From the NCBI RefSeq assembly GCF_903946935.1, contig NZ_CAJAXH010000311.1, forward strand, positions 1 to 64,000: a stretch of 64,000 nucleotides of DNA. The letters are read 5' to 3'. The number at the start of each line of letters is the position of its first letter. The first letter of the stretch is position 1. Below are positions 51,675 through 60,736 of the stretch, in pieces. Below the pieces are notes generated by a model. That model searched no databases, was not told the origin of the DNA, and worked only from the letters and a program-made list of their open reading frames with translations. The position numbers were made by a program, and so were the translations under genes. Origin of the DNA: an uncultured Thiodictyon sp. (GTDB lineage: Bacteria; Pseudomonadota; Gammaproteobacteria; Chromatiales; Chromatiaceae).

Positions 51675-52156
51675 GGGGGGAATGCTCCGACGGGGTGGGC
51701 GGGGAGGCGCACGGCGAGTGTTGGCGGCGCTGCCCGGGTCTGGGATGGGGGCTCATGGTTAGCCAGACAGTATAAGCGTAAGCGCAGGTCTACGTCCGTC
51801 CGACCCGCGGGGGCGGGACCAAGCTGTCCCTCCTCGCCAAACCTGGCGCGCTTTTCGCCTTCCTGGCGTAATACAATTACTTAATATGGTTGTGTACACC
51901 ACACATATATACATCTCATAAAAAAGGTTTAGCGCAGAATTAACGCGTCCGATTTCCACCTCCGAACCACTAACGGACTGTACTTGAAGTCGACCTCACC
52001 CCGATCTCCACCGAGATGGGGCAACAGACGCCACGGGGCAAACTGCTGAGGATCCCCTGCAATGTTGACAGCATGGGGAAAGTCGCTTACCGTTAATCTT
52101 TTTTTCGGGCGCCATCCGCTGCGGCGCTCTCAACACCAGAACCAGAGATATTCGTC
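51675..52156. other. Divergent intergenic region typA / rpmH
   Basis: 482 bases. The centre (about 51868-51945) is strongly AT-rich and includes an imperfect palindrome around GTGTACACCACAC. The right part carries the rpmH promoter. No gene of credible length was found, and no perfect DnaA box. Confidence 0.5.
52065..52093 (+). promoter_or_regulatory. Probable sigma-70 promoter of rpmH-rnpA operon
   Basis: TTGACA (52065-52070), 17 bases, TACCGT (52088-52093), 64 bases before the rpmH start. The -35 is perfect; the -10 is weak. Confidence 0.5.
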
Positions 52157-52291
52157 ATGAAACGTACGTTCCAACCGAGCCTTATCAAACGGGCTCGTAC
52201 CCACGGGTTTCGCGCACGCAGCGCAACCCGCAACGGCCGCAAGGTTATCAGCGCCCGCCGTTCAAAGGGTCGTGTGCGGTTAGCGCCGTAA
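52157..52291 (+). CDS. rpmH: 50S ribosomal protein L34
   Basis: A 44-residue very basic protein, [20 protein letters not shown] at the start and [10 protein letters not shown] at the end, full length for L34. The third to fifth residues and the RTHGFRAR core are invariant features. It begins the rpmH-rnpA-yidD-yidC-mnmE operon. Confidence 0.98.
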   Translation: MKRTFQPSLIKRARTHGFRARSATRNGRKVISARRSKGRVRLAP

Positions 52292-52325
52292 TACTGTCAC
52301 ATATACGTGGTTTAATCTGGACTCT

Positions 52326-52712
52326 TTGGCTACCAGCCGCAACGCTACGGACCTGACGGAACGCTTCCCACGTTCATGTCGGCTGGTGCAGGCCGATCAG
52401 TTCAAGGGCGTGTTCGAACACTCGGCGCGTTTTGACTGCAACGGTTTCCTGGTACTTGCGAGGACCAACGAACAACCGTACGCGCGCTTGGGACTGGCCA
52501 TATCCAAACGACGCTGCCCGCGTGCCGTTGATCGGAACAAACTCAAGCGAATCGTGCGCGCTAGCTTCCGTCTCAATGCCAGCGCCCTGCCTGCAGTTGA
52601 CTTGGTGGTGCTCTGCACTGCGAAGGCCAGGCTCCTCAGTAATCGCGACCTGTTCGACGGACTGGATCGGGCGTGGCGAAAGGTCATCGGTAAGACATGG
52701 GTCGAATCTTGA
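52326..52712 (+). CDS. rnpA: Ribonuclease P protein component
   Basis: A 128-residue basic protein that assists the RNase P RNA in 5' maturation of tRNAs. It shows [30 protein letters not shown], the RNR-type RNA-binding signature (here DRNKLKR). Start TTG 52326 gives a 10-residue longer N-terminus than common; another start is possible. It overlaps yidD. Confidence 0.94.
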   Translation: MATSRNATDLTERFPRSCRLVQADQFKGVFEHSARFDCNGFLVLARTNEQPYARLGLAISKRRCPRAVDRNKLKRIVRASFRLNASALPAVDLVVLCTAKARLLSNRDLFDGLDRAWRKVIGKTWVES

Positions 52713-52918
52713 TTTGGCTTGTCCGCCTCTATCAGTTGGTGATCAGCCCGATGATCGGCCCACATTGCCGCTTCCATCCGAGTTGCTCCCAATACGCTAT
52801 TGAGGCCATTGAATGCCATGGGCTGGTGAAGGGGAGCTATCTGGCCGCGCGCCGGTTGTCCCGCTGTCACCCTTGGCACCCCGGCGGGCTTGACCCGGTC
52901 CCCCCAAAGAAGCGCTAA
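52697..52918 (+). CDS. yidD: Membrane protein insertion efficiency factor YidD
   Basis: A 73-residue protein, with [30 protein letters not shown] and [13 protein letters not shown]: the three conserved cysteines and the amphipathic start are complete. Overlaps rnpA by 16 bases and precedes yidC by 5. Confidence 0.96.
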   Translation: MGRILIWLVRLYQLVISPMIGPHCRFHPSCSQYAIEAIECHGLVKGSYLAARRLSRCHPWHPGGLDPVPPKKR

Positions 52919-52923
52919 TACTC

Positions 52924-54597
52924 ATGGAAAATATCCGTTTAGTCCTGGTCGTCTCGCTGGCGGCTGTCTTGCTGCTTATCTATCAGGCCTGGATGCATGA
53001 TTACGGTCAGGTGCCCAAGGAAGCGGCGATGAGTCGCTCGGCGCCTACCGGCACGTCGGCGCAAGTCGGCACTCCGGAAGTTCCGGCAGTACCCACGACG
53101 CCAGCCACCCCCGAAATCGGCGGCCCCGCCGTAACTGAAACGGCGGCCCTGTCGCAAGCCCCCGTCATCACGGTTGAAACAGACGTACTGCGGGTTGAAA
53201 TCTCGACGAAGGGCGGGACGATCTCGAGTGCCTGGCTCCTCGACTATCCGATCTCTCCTGAACAACGCGATGATAAGTTTCGTCTCCTGAAACCGGATGC
53301 ACCAAACTATTTCGTGGCCCAGTCCGGTTTGATCGGTCAAACCCCGAGTGCCTTGCCCAACCATGATGCGATTTTTTCCAGCGAATCCTTGCATTACACG
53401 CTGGGCGAGGGTCAATCGACGCTCCCGGTCGAGCTCTACTGGACCGATGCTGCGGGCGTCAAGGTCAAGAAGACGCTGCGTTTCAGCCGCGGCAGCTATG
53501 TCGTCGAGACGCGTCAGGAGGTCACGAACGCAACCGCGCAGCCTTTGACAGCACGGGATTATGCCCAGTTGCAGCGCACCGAGTTGCAGGACCCCAACGC
53601 CTCCCGTTTCGTGAGTACCTATACCGGCGGCGTCTATTACAGCCCGCAAGACAAATACAAAAAAATTGCGTTCAAGGACATGCAGTCGCAAAAGCTCGAC
53701 CGTCAGGTAACCGACGGTTGGGTGGCGATGATCCAGCATTATTTCCTGGCGGCCTGGATTCCGCCCCGGGGCGCCGAAGAAACCTTCTATACCAATGTCT
53801 TGGATGGCGACCGTTTCATCATCGGCAAGTTTTCGCCGGCCGTGAGCATTCCGGCCGGTGCCAGTCACGCCTTTACCAATCAAATCTTTGTTGGACCCAA
53901 ACTCCAGGATGCACTCGCTGCCATTGCGCCTGGACTCGAGCTGACCGTGGACTACGGGTGGTTGACCGTCATCGCGCAACCGATCCACTGGCTCTTGGAC
54001 ATGATTTACAGCGTGGTTGGGAACTGGGGCTGGGCGATTATCGTGCTCACGATCATCATTAAGCTCGCCTTCTACAAGCTCTCCGAAGCCAGTTATAAAT
54101 CGATGGCTAACATGCGGCAGATGACGCCACGCATGCAGGCACTCAAGGACCGTTACGGAGATGATAAGGAACGCCTCAACCAAGCCATGATGGAGCTCTA
54201 CAAGACCGAGAAGATCAATCCGCTGGGCGGATGTCTCCCGATCGTGGTACAGATTCCGGTCTTCATCGCGCTGTATTGGGTGTTGCTGGAAAGTGTCGAG
54301 CTGCGTCAAGCCCCCTTTATCCTCTGGATAGACAATCTCTCAGCTCCCGATAGATATTACGTACTGCCATTGCTCATGGGTATCTCCATGTTCGTGCAGT
54401 CGAAGCTCAATCCCGCCCCACCGGACCCCATGCAAGCCAAGATCATGATGAGCTTGCCTATCGTATTTACAGTGTTTTTTGCGTTCTTCCCGTCCGGCTT
54501 GGTGCTCTATTGGACGGTGAACAACACCCTGTCCATTGCGCAACAATGGCACATCACGCGCAATGCCGACAAGGCCGCGGCAAGACGCAAGCGGTGA
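52924..54597 (+). CDS. yidC: Membrane protein insertase YidC
   Basis: A 557-residue Oxa1-family insertase of the gram-negative type. It has a first helix at about residues 5-22, a low-complexity Pro/Thr linker (about 35-75), the periplasmic P1 domain (about 80-340), and five C-terminal helices with the conserved core (NWGWAIIVLTIIIKLAFYKL, NPLGGCLPIVVQIPVFIALYWVL). The conserved hydrophilic-groove region is present. Operon with rpmH, rnpA, yidD and mnmE. Confidence 0.97.
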   Translation: MENIRLVLVVSLAAVLLLIYQAWMHDYGQVPKEAAMSRSAPTGTSAQVGTPEVPAVPTTPATPEIGGPAVTETAALSQAPVITVETDVLRVEISTKGGTISSAWLLDYPISPEQRDDKFRLLKPDAPNYFVAQSGLIGQTPSALPNHDAIFSSESLHYTLGEGQSTLPVELYWTDAAGVKVKKTLRFSRGSYVVETRQEVTNATAQPLTARDYAQLQRTELQDPNASRFVSTYTGGVYYSPQDKYKKIAFKDMQSQKLDRQVTDGWVAMIQHYFLAAWIPPRGAEETFYTNVLDGDRFIIGKFSPAVSIPAGASHAFTNQIFVGPKLQDALAAIAPGLELTVDYGWLTVIAQPIHWLLDMIYSVVGNWGWAIIVLTIIIKLAFYKLSEASYKSMANMRQMTPRMQALKDRYGDDKERLNQAMMELYKTEKINPLGGCLPIVVQIPVFIALYWVLLESVELRQAPFILWIDNLSAPDRYYVLPLLMGISMFVQSKLNPAPPDPMQAKIMMSLPIVFTVFFAFFPSGLVLYWTVNNTLSIAQQWHITRNADKAAARRKR

Positions 54598-54627
54598 TCC
54601 GTTGCTTAAGTTCGGCGTGCGCCGCTA

Positions 54628-55965
54628 GTGCCTACTGACACCATCGCCGCCGTTGCTACACCGCCAGGTGTCGGCGGCCTTGGTGTCGTGCGGGTCAGCG
54701 GCCCGGCGGTGGCAGACATCGCAAATGCGATACTCGCCCGCCGACCGAAACCGCGGCGGGCGTCGTTTTGCGCCTTCCGCGATGGCGCCGGCACGGCGAT
54801 CGATCAAGGGATCGCACTATTTTTCCGCGGTCCGCGCTCCTTCACCGGTGAGGATGTACTTGAGCTCCAAGGCCATGGTGGGCCGGTGGTGATGGACCTC
54901 CTATTGTCGCGTTGTCTCGAGCTCGGCGCCCGTCTGGCCCGTCCGGGTGAATTTACACAACGTGCTTACCTGAATGGCAAACTCGATTTGGTTCAGGCCG
55001 AGGCCACGGCAGATCTCATTACGAGTTCGACCGCTCTGGCGGCCCGGCTGGCAATGCGCAGCCTACAAGGGGTCTTCTCGCAGCGTATCCGCCGACTGGT
55101 GGATGAACTCATCGGTCTGCGAACCGCCCTCGAGGCCACCCTGGATTTCCCCGAAGAGGCGATTGACTCGCAGTCCAACATCCGCCTAAGGCACGCGCTC
55201 GACGCCCTGGTCGAGGGAGCGGCGCGGGTTCTGTCACAGGCCTGCCAGGGGGAGCGCGTCCGCGATGGCCTGACAGTGGTCATCGCCGGCCGCCCGAACG
55301 TAGGGAAATCGAGCCTTCTCAACGCCTTAGTTGAATACGACGCGGCCATCGTGACCCCCATCCCCGGCACCACCCGGGACGTGCTGCGTTGCGACCTGCA
55401 GATCGACGGTTTACCCGTCAAACTCATTGATACCGCCGGCCTCCGGGAGGCACTCGAGCCGGTAGAACAGGAGGGGGTACGCCGGGCCCGCGGCCAACTG
55501 GAACTCGCGGACCTGATCCTCTGGGTATACGACCAGCCCCACGGCCTCGATCGAGATGAACTCGCGGCGCTCCCCACCTCAATTCCGATCACACTGGTTC
55601 AGAATAAGATCGATCTCGGGCTACTGACGCACACGCCCCTAATGCCTGATGGGACTGTGTCGCTTCGCCTATCGGCACTGACCGGCGAGGGCCTTGAGGA
55701 ACTGCGCCGACACATCAAGTCGCGTGCGCACATCGACGGACTGGGTGAGGGCTCCTTTGTCGCTCGACGGCGGCATCTAGACGCATTGAGACGCGGCCTG
55801 TCTGCGCTGCACGCCGCCCGCTCAACCCTCGAGGTCGGTCTTGGCCCGGAGGTGGTCGCACTGGAATTGCTGGAGGCCCAACACGCCTTTGGCGAGATTA
55901 CCGGGGAGTTCACCCCAGAGGACCTGCTTGGCCGTATTTTCTCGAGCTTCTGCATCGGAAAATAG
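54628..55965 (+). CDS. mnmE: tRNA modification GTPase MnmE
   Basis: A 445-residue GTPase that with MnmG makes the cmnm5 group at U34 of several tRNAs. The N-terminal folate-binding domain starts DTIAAVATPPGVGGLGVVRVSG; the G domain has GRPNVGKSSLLN, the DTAGLRE switch and QNKIDL; the C-terminus is FCIGK with the functional cysteine. The start is GTG 54628. In most gammaproteobacteria mnmG, rsmG and parAB follow; here topA follows on the other strand. Confidence 0.96.
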   Translation: MPTDTIAAVATPPGVGGLGVVRVSGPAVADIANAILARRPKPRRASFCAFRDGAGTAIDQGIALFFRGPRSFTGEDVLELQGHGGPVVMDLLLSRCLELGARLARPGEFTQRAYLNGKLDLVQAEATADLITSSTALAARLAMRSLQGVFSQRIRRLVDELIGLRTALEATLDFPEEAIDSQSNIRLRHALDALVEGAARVLSQACQGERVRDGLTVVIAGRPNVGKSSLLNALVEYDAAIVTPIPGTTRDVLRCDLQIDGLPVKLIDTAGLREALEPVEQEGVRRARGQLELADLILWVYDQPHGLDRDELAALPTSIPITLVQNKIDLGLLTHTPLMPDGTVSLRLSALTGEGLEELRRHIKSRAHIDGLGEGSFVARRRHLDALRRGLSALHAARSTLEVGLGPEVVALELLEAQHAFGEITGEFTPEDLLGRIFSSFCIGK

Positions 55966-56281
55966 CAAGGAGATCCAGGATCGCCGCACCACTGCGACCA
56001 CGAAGGGGCAAGCGAGCGATCCCAGGATGATCAATAATTCTAGCGGGCACGATTCCGGCCCCGCCGGTCACGCTAGAAACACCGCTGCTGCCGCTTCGGA
56101 ATGCTCCGGGGTAACGGTGGATAACCTGTGCGGCGTTTGCGACGACGAAATTTTACGCATCTTATCCACAGGTTCCAAAGATGCTTATTGCTCGCTTGGC
56201 GACCGGCGTAGATACTGAAAATAAAGCAGATTATAGGTTTCCCCACATACCCACAGCCCTTATTACTATTATCTTTACTTA
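55966..56281. other. oriC-like module B downstream of mnmE
   Basis: Four GATC sites lie in the first 70 bases (55972, 55979, 56018, 56029). Then comes an inverted repeat TTCTAGCG/CGCTAGAA (56038-56078), which may end mnmE transcription. After that are DnaA-box-like sites: TTATCCACA perfect at 56162-56170, GGTGGATAA at 56116-56124 and ATACCCACA at 56247-56255. The right end (56255-56295) is an AT-rich stretch of the kind that unwinds at origins. The 17-mer CCACAGCCCTTATTACT (56251-56267) is the exact reverse complement of 48027-48043 in module A, with similar flanks. The place right after mnmE is where oriC lies in E. coli-type maps. Confidence 0.65.
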
Positions 56282-56674
56282 TTGTCTTCTAAGTTAAGAG
56301 GGGGTGTCCAATTTAGCGCTGCCTGGTTAAGACTGGTCAAAGTCGAGTTTCAGCCTGAGCGGCCGTTCCGCACGGAATCGGACCGGGCGTCGGCAGACGA
56401 CAAGTTTCGGATGTTCCTATTGGCCGCGCGCTCTAAAGCGACCGAGGCATTGAGACGCGCCCAGAACCCCCCTACGCCGCCGGTCCCCTAGCCGGTACAT
56501 GCCTCCTAGGGGACCACCGCGGCGACCTGGTGGAGCGGCTGGTGAGGTTTCCTGGCGGTCGGCGTGGTGTTCACGCCGACCGCATCCAAGTTAAGTCTTA
56601 CCTATCTACACTTGGCTGTTAGCCAATGTTCGGAAGACGGTCGAGGTCACGGACCTTTGCCGCATCGCGCGGGT
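56282..56674. other. Non-coding region between module B and topA
   Basis: 393 bases with one short open frame (56282-56491) of no recognisable family. The sequence GGGGGTGTCCAATTT near 56298 looks like the tip of some insertion sequences, but no transposase or partner end was found. mnmG, expected here, is absent. Confidence 0.4.
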
Positions 56675-58981
56675 TCAGCCTTCCGCCTCTTCCGTAGTAC
56701 CCACGTCCTCGCACGGTTCGCTGAAGGTGCAGTCTTTCTGTGGGCAGACCTTTTCGGTGCCGTTGCGCTTGGTGGTCTTGATCGTCAGCACCGGCCAGCC
56801 GCAGCGCGGGCAGGGGCCAGCAACAGGCTCATTCCACACCGCGTAATCGCACTTCGGATAGGTGGAGCAGGAGAAGAAGAACTTACCGCGGCGGGATTTT
56901 TTCTTCTGCAGGGTGCCTTTGTTGCATTGTGGGCAGGTCACGCCGGTGTCCTCTGGGCGCTCCAGGGGCTCGATGTGCTTGCACTTGGGGTAACCACTGC
57001 AACCGATGAACTTGCCGTAGCGCCCGTTCTTGACCTCCAGCACGGAGCCGCAATCGGGGCAGACCCGCCCCTCGATGACCTCCTTGGGCTCGGCCGCGGT
57101 CTTGTCGGCGTTCAGGTCCCGGGTGTAGTCGCACTCCGGGTAATGGGTACAGCCGATGAAGCGGCCATTGCGCCCGAGCCGGATGGAGAGCGGGCCGCCG
57201 CACTTTGGGCATAACTCGGCGATCGGCTCCTGGGTTACGTCGCTGCGCTTCACATGCTCCTGGGTGTAGTCGATACGCTCTTTGAAGGGCCGCCAAAACT
57301 GCTCGAGCAGCGGCACCCACTCGCCCTCGCCGCGGGAGACCGCATCCAGGTCATCCTCCAGGCGGGCGGTGAAGTCGTAGTCGACATAGGTGGCGAAGTG
57401 TTCGGTGAGGAACTTATTCACCACCCGGCCGACGTCAGTGGGCAGGAAGCGCTTCTTGTCCAGGACGACGTATTCCCGCTCCTGCAGGGTGGAGATGATG
57501 GAGGCATAGGTGGAGGGCCGGCCGATACCGAATTCCTCCAGGGCCTTGACCAGGGTTGCCTCGCTGAAGCGCGGCGCCGGCTCGGTGAAGTGCTGTTCGG
57601 CGCGGATCGCCTTCAGATCGATGAGGTCGCCCTCCTCCATCGGCGGGAGGTTGCTGTCTTCGTCGTCATCGGCGGCGGTGGCGTCGTCCCGACCCTCCAG
57701 ATAGACGCGCATGAAGCCCGCCTCCGCCACGGTGGAGCCGGTGGCACGCAAGGTATTGCCGACTCCCGCGCTCAAATTCACGGAGACCTGATTGATGAGG
57801 GCATGGGCCATCTGGCAGGCCACTGAGCGCTTCCATACCAGCTCATAGAGCTTGAACTGCTCCACGCTCAAGAAGGGCTTGACGCTCCCCGGCTCGCGCA
57901 GGACCGAGGTGGGGCGGATCGCCTCATGAGCCTCCTGGGCGTTCTTGGCCTTGGTCTTATAGAGGCGCGGCTCGGCGGGCAGGTGGTTCGCCCCATAGCG
58001 CTCGGTGACATAGGAGCGGATCTCGGCGATCGCCTCCTGGGCCAGGTTGACCGAGTCGGTACGCATATAGGAGATGAGACCGACGGCACCGCCGCCCACG
58101 TCCACACCCTCGTAGAGCTGCTGGGCGACGCGCATCGTGCGCTGGGCGGTGAAGCCGAGCTTGCGTGCGGCCTCCTGCTGGAGGGTGGAGGTGATGAAGG
58201 GCGGGGCCGGAAAGCGCTTGCGCTGCTTGCGCTCGACCTGCGCGACCCGCAGCCGGCCGTCCGCGGCGCGCTCCAGGGTCGCCTGAACCGCAGTGGCGCG
58301 TTCGCCGTCGGTGATGGTGAACTGCTCGACCTTAGCACCTTGGAACTCCACCAGCTTGGCGGCAAAGGGACGCGTCTCCCGCGCACAGTCCGCCTCGATG
58401 CTCCAGTATTCCTGGCGGACGAAGGCCTCGATCTCGGTCTCACGCTCGCAGATCAGGCGTAGCGCCGGGCTCTGCACCCGCCCGGCCGAGAGCCCGCGAC
58501 GGACCTTCTTCCACAGCAGCGGGGAGAGATTGAAGCCGACCAGATAATCCAGTGCGCGCCGCGCCTGCTGGGCGTTGACCAGGTCTTGGGCCAGCTCGCG
58601 CGGGTTGGCCACGGCCTCCTGGACCGCCCGCTTGGTGATCTCGTTGAAGACCACCCGGTAGACCGGGCGCTTGCCGATCTGCCGCCGGGCCTTCAGCAGC
58701 TCCAGCAGGTGCCAGGAGATCGCCTCGCCTTCGCGGTCCGGGTCAGTGGCCAGATAGAGCGCATCGGCGTCCTTGAGCAGCTTGGCGATGGCCTGGACGT
58801 GCTTCTCGTTGCGCTCGATGATCTGATATTTCATCTCGAACCCGTGCTCGGGGTCCACGGCCCCCTCCTTGGGGATCAGGTCGCGCACATGGCCATAGGA
58901 CGCGACGACCTCGAAGTCCGGTCCCAGGTACTTCTTGATGGTTTTGGCCTTGGCGGGGGATTCGACGACGACGAGATTCAT
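56675..58981 (-). CDS. topA: DNA topoisomerase I
   Basis: A 768-residue type IA topoisomerase that relaxes negative supercoils. It begins MNLVVVESPAKAKTIKKYLG (Toprim), has the acidic DPDREGEAISWHL motif, the active-site tyrosine in LISYMRTDS, and at the C-terminus three zinc-ribbon repeats (CPKCGGPL...CTHYPEC; CPDCGSVL...CSGYPKC; CPQCN...CSTYPKC) plus a fourth partial one. The smg and dprA genes upstream on the same strand form the usual neighbourhood. Confidence 0.96.
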   Translation of the reverse strand: MNLVVVESPAKAKTIKKYLGPDFEVVASYGHVRDLIPKEGAVDPEHGFEMKYQIIERNEKHVQAIAKLLKDADALYLATDPDREGEAISWHLLELLKARRQIGKRPVYRVVFNEITKRAVQEAVANPRELAQDLVNAQQARRALDYLVGFNLSPLLWKKVRRGLSAGRVQSPALRLICERETEIEAFVRQEYWSIEADCARETRPFAAKLVEFQGAKVEQFTITDGERATAVQATLERAADGRLRVAQVERKQRKRFPAPPFITSTLQQEAARKLGFTAQRTMRVAQQLYEGVDVGGGAVGLISYMRTDSVNLAQEAIAEIRSYVTERYGANHLPAEPRLYKTKAKNAQEAHEAIRPTSVLREPGSVKPFLSVEQFKLYELVWKRSVACQMAHALINQVSVNLSAGVGNTLRATGSTVAEAGFMRVYLEGRDDATAADDDEDSNLPPMEEGDLIDLKAIRAEQHFTEPAPRFSEATLVKALEEFGIGRPSTYASIISTLQEREYVVLDKKRFLPTDVGRVVNKFLTEHFATYVDYDFTARLEDDLDAVSRGEGEWVPLLEQFWRPFKERIDYTQEHVKRSDVTQEPIAELCPKCGGPLSIRLGRNGRFIGCTHYPECDYTRDLNADKTAAEPKEVIEGRVCPDCGSVLEVKNGRYGKFIGCSGYPKCKHIEPLERPEDTGVTCPQCNKGTLQKKKSRRGKFFFSCSTYPKCDYAVWNEPVAGPCPRCGWPVLTIKTTKRNGTEKVCPQKDCTFSEPCEDVGTTEEAEG

Positions 58982-59095
58982 GGGCGGCTGCGTCTGGTGA
59001 GGGTTCGGTGCTCGGTCGAGCGGGACACTAGGGTATACCGAAGTGGGGCGTCTTTGGCTAGTCAGGCGTCGCCTCAGCCGAGCGAGCGCCGCGGT

Positions 59096-59578
59096 TCAGT
59101 GCAGATAGACCGGGGCGTCGCTGTAGATCAGGTCTTCCATGCGTGTGAAGGCGGCCTCCAGTCCCGGGCGGTTCAACAAGACCAGGAGCACCACCCACTT
59201 GAGCTCGTCCACCCCGACCTGGGGGGCGTCGATGGCGAATGCCCGCTCGATCGCCAACTCGCGACTGCCGGGGTCGAGGATGCCGATCTGTTCCAAGAAC
59301 AGCAGAAAACCGCGCCCCTCCCGGTCCAGCTTGGCACATTCGTCGTCGGTGTAGATGCGGATGGAACCCAGCGCACGGCCATGATAACCGGGGGTTTCAG
59401 TGTCCGCACCGGCCGCTAGCACATCGAGCCAATCCAACGCCTTGGCGATCTCGCCGGCACTGAAACCGGCGTCCGTCAGTTCGTTCTCCAACGCATTCTG
59501 ATCCGCCGGGGGCGGACATTCGTCGTCCATGTAGTGCTCGAACAGGTAGATCAGGACATCGACCATGCTGTCATCCAT
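59096..59578 (-). CDS. smg: Smg family protein (DUF494)
   Basis: A 160-residue acidic protein starting MVDVLIYLFEHYMDDE after a four-residue lead, with the family features LTDAGFSAGEIAKALDWLDVL and WVVLLVLLNRPG. Its molecular role is not settled; it is nearly always found between dprA and topA, as here. ATG 59578 has AGAGG five bases upstream; ATG 59566 matches most homologues. Confidence 0.93.
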   Translation of the reverse strand: MDDSMVDVLIYLFEHYMDDECPPPADQNALENELTDAGFSAGEIAKALDWLDVLAAGADTETPGYHGRALGSIRIYTDDECAKLDREGRGFLLFLEQIGILDPGSRELAIERAFAIDAPQVGVDELKWVVLLVLLNRPGLEAAFTRMEDLIYSDAPVYLH

Positions 59579-59628
59579 CGGAACCTCTTGGGCGACGCCA
59601 GCCGGCGGGCTGACTGAAAGGGCGGCGC

Positions 59629-60732
59629 TCAGGTCCGCGCACGGCAGTAGCGGCCACCAGGACAGGATGATACATGACCGCCCAACTCCAAGACCAACAG
59701 CATGGAGGAGACCGCCGCGGCGGAGAGCCCGGTGCAGCGGGTCAGCTCGTCCGGGGCGACCGGGTCGAAGCCCAGGGCGGCGAGCAGCCGGTCATAGTCC
59801 GGGTCCGGCCAGGAGGCGGAGGTCTGCACCTCGCCCGTCGCCGCCGTGAGCGCCCCCAACTGCCCCCGCAGTTGCGGGGCCAGGGCGGCCAGCACCTCGG
59901 CGGCGTCCTCTACCAATGCCGCGCCCTCGCGGATCAGGGCATGGCAGCCACGCGCCAGCGGATTGCGGATGGAGCCGGGGACGGCAAAGACCTCGCGACC
60001 CTGCTCCCCTGCCTGGCGGGCGGTAATCAGTGAGCCGCTACGCAAGGCCGCTTCGGTGACCAGGGTGCCCAAGGACAGCCCCGCGATGAGGCGATTGCGG
60101 CGCGGGAAGTGGTGCGCCAGGGGGCCCTCCCCGGGGGCGAACTCGCTTACCAGTGCGCCCTGCCCCGCGATCCGCCGTGCCAGGTCGCGGTGGCCTGCCG
60201 GGTAGACCCGGTCGGGCCCCGTGCCGAGCACCGCGATCGTCTTGCCGGTTTCCAATGCCCCCGTATGGGCCTCACCGTCGACCCCGGTGGCCAGCCCGCT
60301 GGTGACGATGAGCCCGCAGGCCGCCAACCGCCGCGCGAACTCCCGGGTGATCTCACGCCCGGTCACGCTGGGATTGCGGCTGCCGACGATCGCGACCTGG
60401 GGGTCGGCGAGCAGGCCCGGCTCGCCGCGCACATACAGCAGGGTTGGCGGGTCGGCGAGCTGGCGAAGCAGCGGTGGATAGCGCGGGTCGTCCAGGGTCA
60501 GGACGTGGGCATCCGGCCGGGCGGCCCAGCCCAGCACGGCATCGCTCCAGGCCCGATCAGGCCGCTTGAGTGCGCTAATCGCGGCGGGTTTGAGCCCCAG
60601 CTCGCCGAGCGCCGACGGCGCGGCGTCGAGCACCCCCTGGGGGCTGCCGAAACGCTCGATCAGGCGGGCACAGGTCCGCGGCCCGATCCCGGGTGCCCCC
60701 GCGAGGGCTAGCCAGGCGTCCAGGGATGACAC
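59629..60732 (-). CDS. dprA: DNA-processing protein DprA
   Basis: A 367-residue protein that loads RecA on incoming single-stranded DNA. Seen are an N-terminal SAM-like helix-hairpin-helix (GAPGIGPRTCARLIERFG), the Rossmann core (VAIVGSRNPSVTGREITREFARRLAACGLIVTSGLATGVDGEAH, FPRRNRLIAGLSLG, RQAGEQGREVFAVPGS), and a C-terminal winged helix. GTG 60732 was chosen because the segment before it (to 60804) has no similarity and lies within the LysM gene end. Overlaps that gene by few bases. Confidence 0.94.
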   Translation of the reverse strand: MSSLDAWLALAGAPGIGPRTCARLIERFGSPQGVLDAAPSALGELGLKPAAISALKRPDRAWSDAVLGWAARPDAHVLTLDDPRYPPLLRQLADPPTLLYVRGEPGLLADPQVAIVGSRNPSVTGREITREFARRLAACGLIVTSGLATGVDGEAHTGALETGKTIAVLGTGPDRVYPAGHRDLARRIAGQGALVSEFAPGEGPLAHHFPRRNRLIAGLSLGTLVTEAALRSGSLITARQAGEQGREVFAVPGSIRNPLARGCHALIREGAALVEDAAEVLAALAPQLRGQLGALTAATGEVQTSASWPDPDYDRLLAALGFDPVAPDELTRCTGLSAAAVSSMLLVLELGGHVSSCPGGRYCRART

Positions 60733-60736
60733 GGCC

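Noticed and set aside
52939-54309. 456-residue frame opposite yidC
   Set aside because: Antisense shadow of yidC; product has no domain.
56282-56491. 69-residue frame after oriC-like module B
   Set aside because: No recognisable family; starts inside the AT-rich region without a ribosome site. Kept only as part of the non-coding region.
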